Source of the DNA: Scylla paramamosain
Taxonomy: Eukaryota; Arthropoda; Malacostraca; Decapoda; Portunidae
Direction: 5' to 3'
NCBI RefSeq assembly: GCF_035594125.1
Contig: NW_026973748.1
Coordinates: 310,001-374,000 of the forward strand
DNA: 64,000 nt
Part shown: in pieces, positions 1-12,837 of the stretch
How positions within the stretch are numbered: the first letter of the stretch is position 1
Layout: each line of letters opens with the position of its first letter
Notes under the pieces: generated by a model
Databases searched by the model: none
What the model saw: the letters and a program-made list of their open reading frames with translations, nothing else
Told to the model about the DNA's origin: nothing
Translations under genes and position numbers: made by a program

Positions 1-344
1 GTACACGAGTTTTTTGCGTTTTTTGCCTTGTGGTTCTTGTCAAACTATAAAACACTCATGCACTTTTCTCGTAATGTCCTTTTCTTTGCCAATATAAAGT
101 GCTTTCCATCCATTTTTGCATTTTTTGTAGGTAACAAGCTCATAAACACATCAAAATATATTTTTTTGGTAATGTTATTCTGTTTCTTCATATTGGTTGG
201 TTTACATCCGTTTTAGAGTTTTTTTTACGTAAATCACTGAAAAGACACGTTTTCAGTAATATTGTTGAAATTGCTGAAAAACACTGGAAAGACAGGTTTC
301 TGGTAAAGTCGTGTAATTTCCCCATATAGGTGGATTTACATACA

Positions 345-920
345 CTTCAAGGTTTGTACATAACTCCGGATAAAAAAAAAAAAAATTATAATTATTTTTT
401 TTTATAAAATTTCTATGAATTTTGCCAGAATTTTGGCATCTCGGTACCTATGAAGATGAATAACAAAAAAAAAAGTTTTTTTCTCTATATAAAGAATGTT
501 ATCTGTGGGTTTTAGCTTTTTTGGTACTTAAGGAACTTAAAAACACTCATAATACACGATTTTCGTAATGTCCTTTTGTTTTACAAACATAGGGTTCTTT
601 ACATGGATTTAAGCGTTTTTATAGGTTATATGATAAAAAAAACACTCAAAATACATGTTTTTGGTAATGTTATTCTGTTTCTCCATAAAGGGTGTTTTGC
701 ATGCGTTTTAGCGATTCTGTATGTAAGGAGTTTAAAAACACTTAAAGGCAAATTCTTCGTAAAAGTTGGTTTTATTTCCATGTAATGTGATTGTACTGCT
801 TTTTAGTGCTTTATTGCATATCACGTTTAAAAACACTAAAAAGACACTTTTTTTGGTAATGTCATTTTTTTTCCCCACATCAAGGCAGTTTCGCATGTAA
901 TTTTGCATTTTCGTAACAAA
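345..920 (+). repeat. 576-bp tandem duplication, first copy
   Basis: The copy runs from CTTCAAGGTTTGTACATAAC to the TTTTCGTAACA junction. It is repeated immediately downstream with the same order of variants, including the ATAACTCCGG stretch, the long A/T spacer and the TTTTCGTAATGTCC stretch. The length equals six 96-bp monomers, so this is a shortened HOR (normal length about 1.1 kb) that was then duplicated. Confidence 0.8.
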
Positions 921-1496
921 CTTCAAAGTTTGTACATAACTCCGGAAAAAAGATAAAATTATTTTATTTATAATGATTTTTTTTTATAAAATTTCCATGA
1001 ATTTGGCCAGAATTTTGGCATCTCGGTAGCTATAAAGATGAATAACAAAAAAACATTTTTTTTCTCTATATAAAGAATTTTATCTGTGGGTTTTAGCTTT
1101 TTGGTACTTAAGGAACTTAAAAACACTCATAATACACGATTTTCGTAATGTCCTTTTGTTTTACAAACATAGGGTTCTTTCCATGTATTTAAGCGTTTTT
1201 ATAGGTTACATGATCAAAAACACACAAAATACGTGTTTTTGGTAATGTTATTCTGCTTCTCCATAAAGGGTGTTTTGCATGCGTTTTAGCGATTCTGTAT
1301 GTAAGGAGTTAAAAAACACTTAAAGGCAAGTTCTTCGTAAAAGTTGGTTTTATTCCCATGTAATGTGATTGTTCTGCTTTTTAGTGCTTTGTTGCATATC
1401 ACGTTCAAAAACACTAAAAAAACACTTTTTTGGTAATGTCATTTTTTTTTCCTCACATAAAGGTAGTTTCGCATGTAATTTGGCATTTTCGTAACT
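921..1496 (+). repeat. 576-bp tandem duplication, second copy
   Basis: Second copy of the six-monomer block at 345-920, with scattered substitutions. One of them turns the usual GGTACC landmark into GGTAGC near 1031. At its right end the sequence returns to the normal HOR order (TTCGTAACTAAGAATGTG). Confidence 0.8.
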
Positions 1497-2136
1497 AAGA
1501 ATGTGAAAAACACTCAAAATACACAATTTGGTAAGGTAGTCCTGTTTATCAATTAAAAGTGTTATTCATGCATTTCATCATTTTGGTATGTAAGAAATTT
1601 CTCTATATACACGAGTTTTTGCGTTTATTGCCTTGTGGTTCTTTTAAAACTATAAAACACTCATTATACACGTTTCTCGTAATGTCCTTTTGTTTCCTAA
1701 TATAGAGTGCTTTACATCCATTTTTGCATTTTTTTGTAGGTAACAAGCTCAAAAATACTCAAAATATATCTTTTTGGTAATGTTATTCTATTTCTTCATA
1801 AAGGTTGGTTTGCATCCGCTTTAGCGTTTTTCTACGTAAAACACTGAAATGACACTTTTCAGTAATTTTCTTTTGGATTCACATATTGACTGACTTCCAT
1901 ATTATTTATCGTTTTAGTGCCTAACATGCTGAAAAACACTGAAAAGACAGGTTTCTGGTAAAGTCGTTTAACTTCCCTATATAGGTTGCTTTGGATGCAC
2001 TTTAGGGTTTGGTACATAACAATCCGAAAAAAAAGCTATAAATAACTCTTTTGGTAATGTTCTTTTTTCCACATAAATTCCCTGAAATTTGGCAGAATTT
2101 TGGCATCTCGGTACCTATAAGAATAAATAACAAAAA

Positions 2137-2152
2137 TAAATAAATAAATAAA
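2137..2152 (+). repeat. (TAAA)4 in the HOR spacer, superunit 1
   Basis: Simple repeat inside the A/T spacer after GGTACCTATAAG. Unit number differs between superunits: about 4 here, 5 at 7979-7998, 4 at 13853-13868, 7 at 18861-18888, 5 at 24721-24740, and a TTTA tract of about 6 or more near 30672-30699 in the inverted copy. Confidence 0.85.
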
Positions 2153-2556
2153 AAAAAAATCCAATTTTTTAAATTTTTTGTTAATTATTTTTTTATCTAA
2201 ATAAAGTGTTATTTGTGGGTTTTAGCTTTTAGGTACTGAAAAAAATTTAAAAAACACTCATAACACACGTTTCTCGTAATGTCCTTTCGTTTCCCAAACA
2301 TAAAGTTCTTTGCATGTATTTAAGCGTTTTTATAGATATCATGATCAAAAACACTCAAAATACATGTATTTGGTAATATTATTCTGTTTCTTTATAAAAT
2401 GTATTTTCCATGAATTTTAGCGTTTTGGTATGTAAGGCGCTCAAAAACACTTAAAGGCAAGTTCTTGGTAAAATTTGGTTTTATTCCCATGTAATGTGAT
2501 TGACCTTCCTTTTAGTGTTTTATTGCGTAACACGTTCAAAAACACTCAAAAGACAT

Positions 2557-3034
2557 GCAAGGCCTGCAATATGAGGAAATTAAAGACCTTACCAGAAATC
2601 TGTCTTTTGAGTGTTTTTCAGCATGTTAGGCACCAAAACGATAAATAATAAAGAACTCACTCTATGTGGGAATCCAAAAGAAAATTACTGAAAACATGTC
2701 TTCTCAGTGTTTTACGTAGAAAAACGCTAAAACTGATGGAAACCAACCCATATCAAGAAGCAGAAAAACATTACGAAAAATGTATATTTTGAGTGTTTTT
2801 GAGCTTGTTACCTACAAAAAAATAAAACGCAAAAATTGATACAAAGCACTCTATATTGGGAAACAAAGGGACATTGCAAGAAAAGTGTATAATGAATGTT
2901 TTATAGTTCAAAAAAACCACAAGGCAAAAAACGCAAAAACTCGTGTATATGGAGAAGTTTTCTAGATACCAAAATGCAGAAACTCGTGAATAACACTCTT
3001 AATTGAGAAACAGGACAACCTTACTAAATGCGTG
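2557..3034 (-). repeat. Inverted block I1, copy 1 (478 bp)
   Basis: Five monomers in reverse orientation inside a forward array. The left junction is AAAAGACAT/GCAAGGCC and the right junction is AAATGCGTG/CCAAAAAACACT. Inside, CGCTAAAAC and TGCAAA-type strings replace the forward TTTTAGCG and TTTGCA. The 478-bp length is 5 x 95.6 bp. Confidence 0.88.
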
Positions 3035-6000
3035 CCAAAAAACACTAAAAGGCAAGTTCTTCTTAAAAGTTGGTTTTATTCCCATGTAATATGATTGCCC
3101 TGCTTTTTAGTGCTTTATTGCCTAACACGCTCAAAAACACTCAAAGACAATTTTCTGGTAATATCATATTTTTCCCACATAAAGCTAGTTTCGCATGGAA
3201 TTTGAGGTTTTGAGAACTAAGAATTTAAAAAAAACACTCAAAATACACGCATTTAGTATGGTTGTTCTGTTTCTTGATTAAGACTGTTATTCATGAGTTT
3301 CAGAATTTTGGTATCTTAGAATCTTCTCCATACAGTCGAGTTTTTGCGTTGTTTGCCTTGTGATTATGGTGAAACTATAAAACACTCATTATATACGCTT
3401 CTCGTTATGTCCTTTTTTTTCCTTATATAGAGTGCTTTGCATCCATTTTCGCGTTTTTTTTATGTAACAAGCTCAAAAACACACAAAATATACTTTTTTT
3501 GATAATGTTATTCTATTTATTTATATTAGTTGGTTTGCATCTGTTTTAGCGTTTTTCTACGTAAATCTTTTAAAACACACGTTTCCAGTAATTTTGTTTT
3601 AGATTTCCATATAGAGTGACTTTCATATTATTTATCGTTTTGGTGCCTAACATGCTTTTTGGTGCCTTTTGCTTCCCAATATAGAGTGCTTTCCATCCAT
3701 TTTCGCGTTTTTTGTAGGTAACAATTTCAAAAACACAAATAATATACCATTTTGGTAATGTTATTCTATTTCTTCATTTTGGTTGTTTTGCATCCATTTT
3801 AGCGTTTTCTACATAAAACACCGAAAAGACACGTTTTCAGTAATTTTGTTTTAGATTCTCATATAGATTGACTTCCTTGGGTTTTATCGTGTTGGTTCCT
3901 AACATGCTGAAAAACACTCATAAGACAGTTTTCTGGCAAAGACGTTTAATTTCCCCATATAGGTGGCTTTGCATGCACTTTAGGGGTTTGGTACATAACA
4001 GTCCGAAAAAAAAGCTAAATTTAACTTTTTTGATAATGTCCTTATTTCATATAATTTCCTGAAAATTTTCCGAATTTTGGCACCTCGTTACCTGTGAAGA
4101 TGAATAAGAATAAATTTTTTTTTTTTTTCTCTCAATAAAGAGTGTAATTTGTGACTTTTAGCTTTTCGTACTTAATGAATTTAAAAGCACTCATAATACA
4201 CGTTTCTCGTCATGTCCTTTCATTTCAAAAAAAGGGGGTTCTTTGCATGTATTTAAGCGTTTTTATTGGTAACATGATCAAAAACACTCAAAATACATGT
4301 TTTTCGTAATGTTATTCTGTTTCACCATTTTTGCAAGCATTTTAGCGTTTTGGTATATAACGAGCTCAAATACACTTAAAGGCAAGTTCTTGTTAAAAAT
4401 TGGTTTTATTCCAGTGTAATGTGATTGCCCTGCTTTTTAGTGCTTTATTGCCTAACACGCTCAAAAACACTCAAAAGACATTTTTCTGGTAATGTCATTT
4501 TTTTCCCACATAAAGCTGGTTTCGCATGTAATTTAGGGTTTTGGTAACTAAGGATGTGAAAAGCACTCAAAATACACGCATTAAGTAAGATGGTTTTGTT
4601 TCTCAAATAAGAGTGTTGTTCCAGAGTTTCAGCATTTTGGAATGTAAGAAACTTCTCTATATACACAAGTTTTAGCGTTTTTTGCCTTGTAGTTCTTGTG
4701 AAACTATAAAACACTCATTATACACGTTCCTCGTAATGTCCTTTTGCTTCCCAATATAGAGTGCTTTCCATCCATTTTCGTGTTTTTTGTAGGTAACAAT
4801 TTCAAAAATGCTCAAAATATACCTTTTTGGTAATGTTATTTCATTTCTTCATATTGGATGGTTTGCATCCGTTTTAGCGTTTTTCTACGTAAAACATCGA
4901 TAAGACACGTTTTTAGTAATTTTGTTTTGGATTCCCATATATATTGACTTCCATGTTATTTATCGTGTTGGATCCTAACATGCTGAAAAACACTCATAAG
5001 ACCGTTTTCTGGCAAAGACATTTAATTTCCCCATATATGTGGCTTTGCATGCACTTTACTGGTTTGGTACATAGCAGTCCGATAAAAGCTAAATTTAACT
5101 TTTTGGATAATGTTTTTATTTCACATAATTTCCTGAATTTTGCCCGAATTTTGGCATCTCGGTACCTGTGAAGTTGAATAAGAAAGAAAAAAAATATTGT
5201 AATTTTTTTTTATTTATTTATTGTTTCTCAATAAAGAGTGTTATTAGTGGCTTTTAGCTTTTTGGTAATTAATGAACTTAAAAACACTCATAATACACGT
5301 TTCTCGTAATCTCCTTTCGTTTCCCAAAAATAGTGTTCTTTGCATGTATTTTAGCGTTTTTATTGGCAACATGATCAAAAACACTCAAAATACATGTTTT
5401 TGGTAAAGTTATTCTCTTTCACCATAAAGAGTGTTTTCAATGCGTTTTAGTGTTTTGGTATATAAGGAGCTCAAAAACACTTAAACGCAAGTTCTTGGTA
5501 AAAATTCGTTTTCCTCCAATGTAATGTGATATCCCTCTTTTTTAGTGCTTTATTGCCTATCACGCTCAAAAACACTCAAAAGACACTTTTCTGGCAAAGT
5601 CATTTTTCTTATCCCACAAGTCTATTTTTGCATGCAATTTGAGGTTTTGGTAACTAAGAATGTGAAAAGCACTCAAAATACACAGATTTATTAAGGTTTT
5701 TCTGTTTCTCAATTAGGAGTGTTATACATGAGTTTTAGCATTTTTGTATCTAGGAAACCTCTCCATATACACGAGATTTTGCGTTTTTTCCTTTGTGGTT
5801 CTTTTGAACTATAAAACACTCATGATACACTTTTCTTGCAATGTCCTTTTGTTTCCCAATATAGGGTGCTTTACATCAATTTTCGCGTTTTTTTTTTGTA
5901 GGTAACAAGCTGAAAAACACTCTAAATATATCTTTTTAGTAACATTTTACTTATTCTTGATATTGGTTGCTTTGCATCCGTTTTAGCGATTTTCTACGTA

Positions 6001-6973
6001 AAACACTGAGAAGACACGTTTTCAGTAACTTTGTTTTGGACTCCCATATAGAGTGAGTTCCATATTATTTATCATTTTGGTGCCTAACATGCTAAAAAAC
6101 ACTCAAAACACAGATTTCTGGTAAAGTTGTTTAATTTCCTCATATAGGAGGCTTTGCATGCACTTTAGGGTTTGGTACATAACAATCCGAAAAAAAAGCT
6201 GAAATTAACTTTTTTGATAATATTTTTTTATTATATGATTGCCCTGAATTTTCCCAGAATTTTGGCATATCGGTACCTATGAATATGAATAACAAAAAAA
6301 AAATTCCTATTTTTTAAATTTTTTTTTGTTGTTTTATTTTCTAAATAAAGAGTGTTATTTGTGGGTTTTAGCTTTTTGGTACTTAAGGAACTTAAAAAAC
6401 ACTCATAATACACGTTTCTCGTAATGTCCTTTTGTTTCCCAAACATAATGTTCTTTCCATGTATTTAAGCGTTTTTATAGATAACATGATCAAAAACACT
6501 CAAAATACATGTTTTTGGTAATGTTATTCTGTTTCTCCATAAAGTTTGTTTTGCCTGCGTTTTAGCGGTTTGGTATTTAAGCAGCTCAAAAACACTTAAA
6601 GGCAAGTTTTTGGTATAAATTAGTGTTATTCCAATGTAATATGTTTGCCCTGCTTTTTAGTACTTTGCATTTTGGATACCAAAATTGCCTATCACGCCGA
6701 AAAACACTTAAAAGACCCTTTTCTGGTAATGACATTTTTTTCTCACATAAAGGTTATTTCGCATGCAATTTGGGGTTTTGGTAACTGAGAATGTGAAAAG
6801 CACTTAAAATACACGCATTTAGTAAGGTTGTTATGTTTCTCAGTTAAGAGTGTTATTCATGAGTTTCAGCATTTTGGTATCTAGGAACCTTCTCCATATA
6901 CACGAGTTTTTGTGTTTTTTTGCCTTTTGGTTCTTTTGAACTATAAAAAAAAAAACTCATAATACACATTTGC

Positions 6974-7315
6974 CAAAAACGTGTATTTTGAATGTTTTTC
7001 AGCTTATTTCGTACCAATACGCAAAAAATCATCCATTTCACCCTTTATAAGGTAAAGAGACGACATTCCCAGAAAAAAATGTTATTTCGGGGCTTTTCAA
7101 CGTTAGCACCAAAACTCTAAAGAGCATGGAAGACACTCTATATAAAAATCAAAACAACATTATCAAAATGGTGTCTTTTGAGTGTTTTTGAGTTTCTTAC
7201 GTTCCAAAATGCTAAAACGCGTGCACAATAGCCTTTATCGGGAGACATTACCAAAAACGTTTGATTTAAGCGTTTTCCAGCTTTTTAGAAACCAAAACGC
7301 CTATATGAATGTGCT
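6974..7315 (-). repeat. Inverted block I2, copy 1
   Basis: Reverse-oriented and strongly diverged monomers found only in the 5.86-kb superunit. Diagnostic strings are ATTTCGGGGCTTTTCAACG, TTAGCACCAAAACTC and AAAACGCGTGCACAATAGCC. The left junction follows ACACATTTGCC. The right end is the 12-bp palindrome AATCACGTGATT. Confidence 0.8.
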
Positions 7316-7327
7316 AATCACGTGATT
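7316..7327. repeat. 12-bp perfect palindrome at the I2 edge
   Basis: AATCACGTGATT is its own reverse complement and sits exactly where orientation changes from reverse to forward. Identical copies lie at 13178-13189, 18191-18202, 24047-24058 and 31356-31367. The core CACGTG is also an E-box/G-box hexamer, but no promoter context is visible. Confidence 0.9.
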
Positions 7328-7487
7328 CAGTATTTTATTACCAAAGAAGCTCAAAAACACTTATAATATACGTTTTTGGTAATGTTGTTCTGTTTTTTTA
7401 TATTCTGTATAGATTGTTTTACCTAACATGAGGAAAAATCCCATTTGTTTGGTTAATTTGTGTGCATTTTGGCGTTCTTTTTTTTTT
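7328..7487 (+). repeat. Diverged forward segment closing the superunit
   Basis: About 160 bp between the palindrome and the start of the next superunit, with sequence not seen in other HORs: GATTCAGTATTTTATTACC, CCTAACATGAGGAAAAATCC and TTGGTTAATTTGTGTGC. Copies follow each palindrome at 13190, 18203 and 24059; a mirror copy lies at 31208-31355. Together with I2 it forms a superunit-specific module of about 0.5 kb. Confidence 0.75.
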
Positions 7488-8402
7488 GGTTCTTTTAAAA
7501 CTATAAAACACTCATTATACACGTTTCTCGTAATGTCCTTTTGTTTCCTAATATAGAGTGCTTTAAATCCATTTTTGCATTTTTTTGTAGGTAACAAAAT
7601 ACTCAAAATATATCTTTTTGGTAATGTTATTCTATTTCTTCATAAAGGTTGGTTTGCATCCGCTTTAGCGTTTTTCTACGTAAAACACTGAAAAGACACG
7701 TTTTCAGTAATTTTCTTTTCGATTCACATATTGACTGACTTCCATATTATTTATCGTTTTAGTGCCTAACATGCTGAAAAACACTGAAAAGACAGGTTTC
7801 TGGTAAAGTCGTTTAACTTCCCTATATAGGTGGCCCTGGATGCACTTTAGGGTTTGGTACATAAGAATCCGAAAAAAAGCTATAAATAACTCTTTTGGTA
7901 ATGTTCTTTTTTCTCATAAATTCCCTGAAATTTGTCAGAATTTTGGCATCTCGGTACCTATAAGGATAAATAACAAAATAAATAAATAAATAAATAAAAA
8001 TCCAATTTTTTAAATTTTTTGTTAATTATTTTTTTTATCTAAATAAAGAGTGTTATTTGTGGGTTTTAGCTTTTAGGTACTGAAAAAAATAAAAAAAAAA
8101 CACTCATAATACACGTTTCTCGTAATGTCCTTTCGTTTCCCAAACATAAAGTTCTTTGCATGTATATAAGCGTTTTTATAGATATCATGATCAAAAACAC
8201 TCAAAATACATGTATTTGGTAATATTATTCTGTTTCTTTATAAAATGTATTTTGCATGCATTTTAGCGTTTTGGTATGTAAGGCGCTGAAAAACACTTAA
8301 AGGCAAGTTTTTGGTAAAATTTGGTTTTATTCCCATGTAATGTGATTGACCTTCCTTTTAGTGCTTTATTGCGTAACACGTTCAAAAACACTCAAAAGAC
8401 AT

Positions 8403-8880
8403 GCAAGGCCTCGCATATGAGGAATTTAAAGACCTTACCAGAAATCTGTCTTTTGAGTGTTTTTCAGCATGTTAGGCACCAAAACGATAAATAATAAAGA
8501 ACTCACTCTATGTGGGAATCCAAAAGAAAATTACTGAAAACCTGTCTTCTCAGTGTTTTACGTAGAAAAACGCTAAAACTGATGCAAACCAACCCATATC
8601 AAGAAGCAGAAAAACATTACCAAAAATGTATATTTTGAGTGTTTTTGAGCTTGTTATCTACAAAAAAATAAAACGCAAAAATTGATACAAAGCACTCTAT
8701 ATTAGGAAACAAAGGGACATTGCAAGAAAAGTGTATAATGAATGTTTTATAGTTCAAAAAAACCATAAGGGAAGAAACGCAAAAACTCGCGTATATGGAG
8801 AAGTTTTCTAGATACCAAAATGCAGAAACTCGTGAATAACACTCTTAATTGAGAAACAGAACAACCTTACTAAATGCGTG
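8403..8880 (-). repeat. Inverted block I1, copy 2 (478 bp)
   Basis: Same junctions and same 478-bp length as the block at 2557-3034, with scattered substitutions. Confidence 0.88.
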
Positions 8881-10565
8881 TCAAATACACCAAAAGGCAA
8901 GTTCTTCTTAAAAGTTGGTTTTATTCCCATGTAATATGATTGCACTGCTTTTTAGTGCTTTATTGCCTAACACGCTCAAAAACACTCAAAGACACTTTTC
9001 TTGTAATATCATATTTTTCCCACATAAAGCTAGTTTCGCATGGAATTTGGGGTTTTGTTAACTAAGAATGTAAAAAAAACACTCAAAATACACGCATTTA
9101 GTAAGGTTGTTCTGTTTCTTGATTAAGACTGTTATTCATGAGTTTCAGAATTTTGGTATCTTAGGATCTTCTCCATACAGTCGAGTTTTTGCGTTGTTTG
9201 CCTTGTGATTCTGGTGAAACTATAAAACACTCATTATATACGCTTCTCGTTACGTCCTTTTTTTTCCTTATATAGAGTGCTTTGCATCCATTTTCGCGTT
9301 TTTTTTATGTAACAATCTCAAAAACACACAAAATATACTTTTTTGATAATGTTATTCTATTTATTTATATTAGTTGGTTTGCATCTGTTTTAGCGTTTTT
9401 CTACGTAAATCTTTTAAAACACACGTTTCCAGTAATTTTGTTTTAGATTTCCATATAGAGTGACTTTCATATTATTTATCGTTTTGGTGCCTAACATGCT
9501 TTTTGGTGCCTTTTGCTTCCCAATATAGAGTGCTATCCATCCATTTTCGCGTTTTTTGTAGGTAACAATTTCAAAAACACAAATAATATACCATTTTGGT
9601 AATGTTATTCTATTTCTTCATTTTGGTTGTTTTGCATCCATTTTAGCGTTTTCTACATAAAACACCGAAAAGACACGTTTTCAGTAATTTTGTTTTGGAT
9701 TCTCATATAGATTGACTTCCTTGGGTTTTATCGTGTTGGTTCCTAACATGCTGAAAAACACTCATAAGACAGTTTTCTGGCAAAGACGTTTAATTTCCCC
9801 ATATAGGTGGCTTTGCATGCACTTTAGGGGTTTGGTACATAACAGTCCGAAAAAAAAAGCTAAATTTAACTTGTTTGATAATGTCCTTATTTCATATAAT
9901 TTCCTGAAAATTTCCCGAATTTTGGCACCTCGTTACCTGTGAAGATGAATAAGAATGAAAAAAAAATATTGTATTTTTTTTTCTTAATAAAGAGTGTAAT
10001 TTGTGGTTTTTAGCTTTTTCGTACTTAATGAATTTAAAAGCACTCATAATACACGTTTCTCATGTACTTTCATTTCCCAAAAATGGGGTTCTTTGCATGT
10101 ATTTAAGCGTTTTTATTGGTAACATGATCAAAAACACTCAAAATACATGTTTTTCGTAATGTTATTCTGTTTCACCATCAAGTGTATTTTGCATGCATTT
10201 TAGCGTTTTGGTATATAACGAGCTCAAATACACTTAAAGGCAAGTTCTTGTTAAAAATTGGTTTTATTCCAGTGTAATGTGATTGCCCTGCTTTTTAGTG
10301 CTTTATTGCCTAACACGCTCAAAAACACTCAAAAGACATTTTTCTGGTAATGTCATTTTTTTCCCACATAAAGCTGGTTTCGCATGTAATTTAGTGTTTT
10401 GGTAACTAAGGATGTGAAAAGCACTCAAAATACACGCATTAAGTAAGATGGTTTTGTTTCTCAATTAAGAGTGTTGTTCCAGAGTTTCAGCATTTTGGAA
10501 TGTAAGAAACTTCTCTATATACACAAGTTTTTGCGTTTTCTGCCTTGTAGTTCTTGTGAAACTAT

Positions 10566-11670
10566 AAAACACTCATTATACACGTTCCTCGTAATGTCCT
10601 TTTGCTTCCCAATATAGAGTGCTTTCTATCCATTTTCGTGTTTTTTGTAGGTAACAATTTCAAAAATGCTCAAAATATACCTTTTTGGTAATGTTATTTC
10701 ATTTCTTCATATTGGTTGGTTTGCATCCGTTTTAGCGTTTTTCTACGTAAAACATCGATAAGACACGTTTTTAGTAATTTTGTTTTGGATTCCCATATAT
10801 ATTGACTTCCATGTTATTTATCGTGTTGGTTCCTAACATGCTGAAAAACACTCATAAGACCGTTTTCTGGCAAAGACATTTAATTTCCCCATATATGTGG
10901 CTTTGCATGCACTTTACGGGTTTGGTACATAGCAGTCCGATAAAAGCTAAATTTAACTTTTTGGATAATGTTTTTATTTCACATAATTTCCTGAATTTTG
11001 CCCGAATTTTGGCATCTCGGTACCTGTGAAGATGAATAAGAAAGAAAAAAAATATTGTAATTTTTTTTTATTTATTTATTGTTTCTCAATAAAGAGTGTT
11101 ATTTGTGGCTTTTAGCTTTTTGGTAATTAATGAACTTAAAAACACTCATAATACACGTTTCTCGTAATCTCCTTTCGTTTCCCAAAAATAGTGTTCTTTG
11201 CATGTATTTTAGCGTTTTTATTGGCAACATGATAAAAAACACTCAAAATACATGTTTTTGGTAAAGTTATTCTGTTTCACCATAAAGAGTGTTTTCAATG
11301 CGTTTTAGTGTTTTGGTATATAAGGAGCTCAAAAACACTTAAACGCAAGTTCTTGGTAAAAATTCGTTTTCCTCCAATGTAATGTGATATCCCTCTTTTT
11401 TAGTGCTTTATTGCCTATCACGCTCAAAAACACTCAAAAGACACTTTTCGAGCAAAGTCATTTTTTTTATCCCACAAGTCTATTTTTGCATGCAATTTGG
11501 GGTTTTGGTAACTAAGAATGTGAAAAGCACTCAAAATACACGCATTTATTAAGGTTTTTCTGTTTCTCAATTAGGAGTGTTATACATGAGTTTTAGCATT
11601 TTTGTATCTAGGAAACCTCTCCATATACACGAGATTTTGCGTTTTTTCCCTTGTGGTTCTTTTGAACTAT
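10566..11670 (+). repeat. Representative 1.1-kb higher-order repeat unit
   Basis: Measured between successive AAAACACT-type boxes, the monomer spacings here are about 97, 86, 106, 87, 93, 104, 97, 96, 95, 96 and 148 bp, giving 1105 bp. The last interval is about 1.5 monomers. It holds an extra half-monomer with CTCCATATACACGAG and TTTTTGCCTTGTGG. The unit includes GGTACC and the variable A/T spacer. Other HORs across the window show the same monomer order with subtype-specific differences. Confidence 0.8.
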
Positions 11671-12837
11671 AAAACACTCATTATAATTTTTTCTTGCAAT
11701 GTCCTTTTGTTTCCCAATATAGGGTGCTTTACATCAATTTTCGCGTTTTTTTTTTTTTTTGTAGGTAACAAGCTGAAAAACACTCAAAATATATCTTTTT
11801 AGTAACATTTTTCTTATTCTTGATATTGGTTGCTTTGCATCCGTTTTAGCGATTTTCTACGTAAAACACTGAGAAGACACGTTTTCAGTAACTTTGTTTT
11901 GGACTCCCATATAGAGTGAGTTCCATATTATTTATCATTTTGGTCCCTAATATGCTAAAAAACACTCAAAACACAGATTTCTGGTAAAGTCGTTTAATTT
12001 CCTCATATAGGAGGCTTTGCATGCACTTTAGGGTTTGGTACATAACAATCCGAAAAAAAAGCTGAAATTAACTTTTTTGATAATATTTTTTTATTATATG
12101 ATTGCCCTGAATTTTCCCAGAATTTTGGCATATCGGTACCTATGAATATGAATAACAAAAAAAAATTCCTATTTTTTAAATTTTTTTTTTGTTGTTTTAT
12201 TTTCTAAATAAAGAGTGTTATTTGTGGGTTTTAGCTTTTTGGTACTTAAGGAACTTAAAAAACACTCATAATACACGTTTCTCGTAACGTCCTTTTGTTT
12301 CCCAAACATAATGTTCTTTCCATGTATTTAAGCGTTTTTATAGATAACATGATCAAAAACACTCAAAATACATGTTTTTGGTAATGTTATTCTGTTTCTC
12401 CATAAAGTTTGTTTTGCAGGCGTTTTAGCGGTTTGGTATTTAAGCAGCTCAAAAACACTTAAAGGCAAGTTTTTGGTATAAATTAGTGTTATTCCAATGT
12501 AATATGTTTGCCCTGCTTTTTAGTACTTTGCATTTTGGATACCAAAATTGCCTATCACGCCGAAAAACACTTAAAAGACCCTTTTCTGGTAATGACATTT
12601 TTTTCTCACATAAAGGTTATTTCGCATGCAATTTGGGGTTTTGGTAACTGAGAATGTGAAAAGCACTCAAAATACACGCATTTAGTAAGGTTGTTCTGTT
12701 TCTCAGTTAAGAGTGTTATTCATGAGTTTCAGCATTTTGGTATCTAGGAACCTTCTCCATATACACGAGTTTTTGTGTTTTTTTGCCTTTTGGTTCTTTT
12801 GAACTATAAAAAAAAAAACTCATAATACACATTTGCC

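Larger units (their letters stand above)
1..1636 (+). repeat. Forward-oriented edge segment before the superunit array
   Basis: Forward HOR material of a different subtype from the superunits that follow. Its monomers use variants such as GTAAATCACTGAAAAGACAC, AATATTGTTGAAATTGCTG and ATAACTCCGG. The same variants are seen again in 38.4-39.2 kb, 48.4-49.2 kb and, inverted, in 26.4-27.5 kb and 52.4-53.7 kb. It contains a tandem duplication of 576 bp. No gene is visible. Confidence 0.85.
1637..7487 (+). repeat. Superunit copy 1 (about 5.85 kb)
   Basis: First of a tandem series, phased here at GGTTCTTTTAAAACTATAAA. In order it holds forward HOR sequence, inverted block I1 (2557-3034), forward HORs to about 6973, inverted block I2 (6974-7315), a 12-bp palindrome and about 160 bp of unusual forward sequence. 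HOR landmarks (TCTCGGTACC or close variants) fall near 2110, 4083 (mutated), 5161 and 6272, giving spacings of about 1.97, 1.08 and 1.11 kb. Copies 2 to 4 repeat this order with only scattered differences. I see no coding potential beyond short chance frames. Confidence 0.9.

Noticed and set aside
4121..4140. AATAAA in CTCAATAAAGAGTG as a polyadenylation signal.
   Set aside because: It is part of a monomer box repeated in every HOR and has no transcript or coding region upstream.
4944..5171. A 75-codon frame whose translation recurs almost unchanged at 10802, 15813, 21696 and, on the minus strand, 27641.
   Set aside because: The recurrence follows the superunit copies. It crosses three satellite monomers, has no recognisable domain, and is broken or shortened in other HORs. 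Conservation is explained by recent duplication.
7316..7327. CACGTG as a functional G-box promoter element.
   Set aside because: It sits at an orientation junction in satellite DNA with no gene downstream; the palindrome alone is not evidence of regulation.
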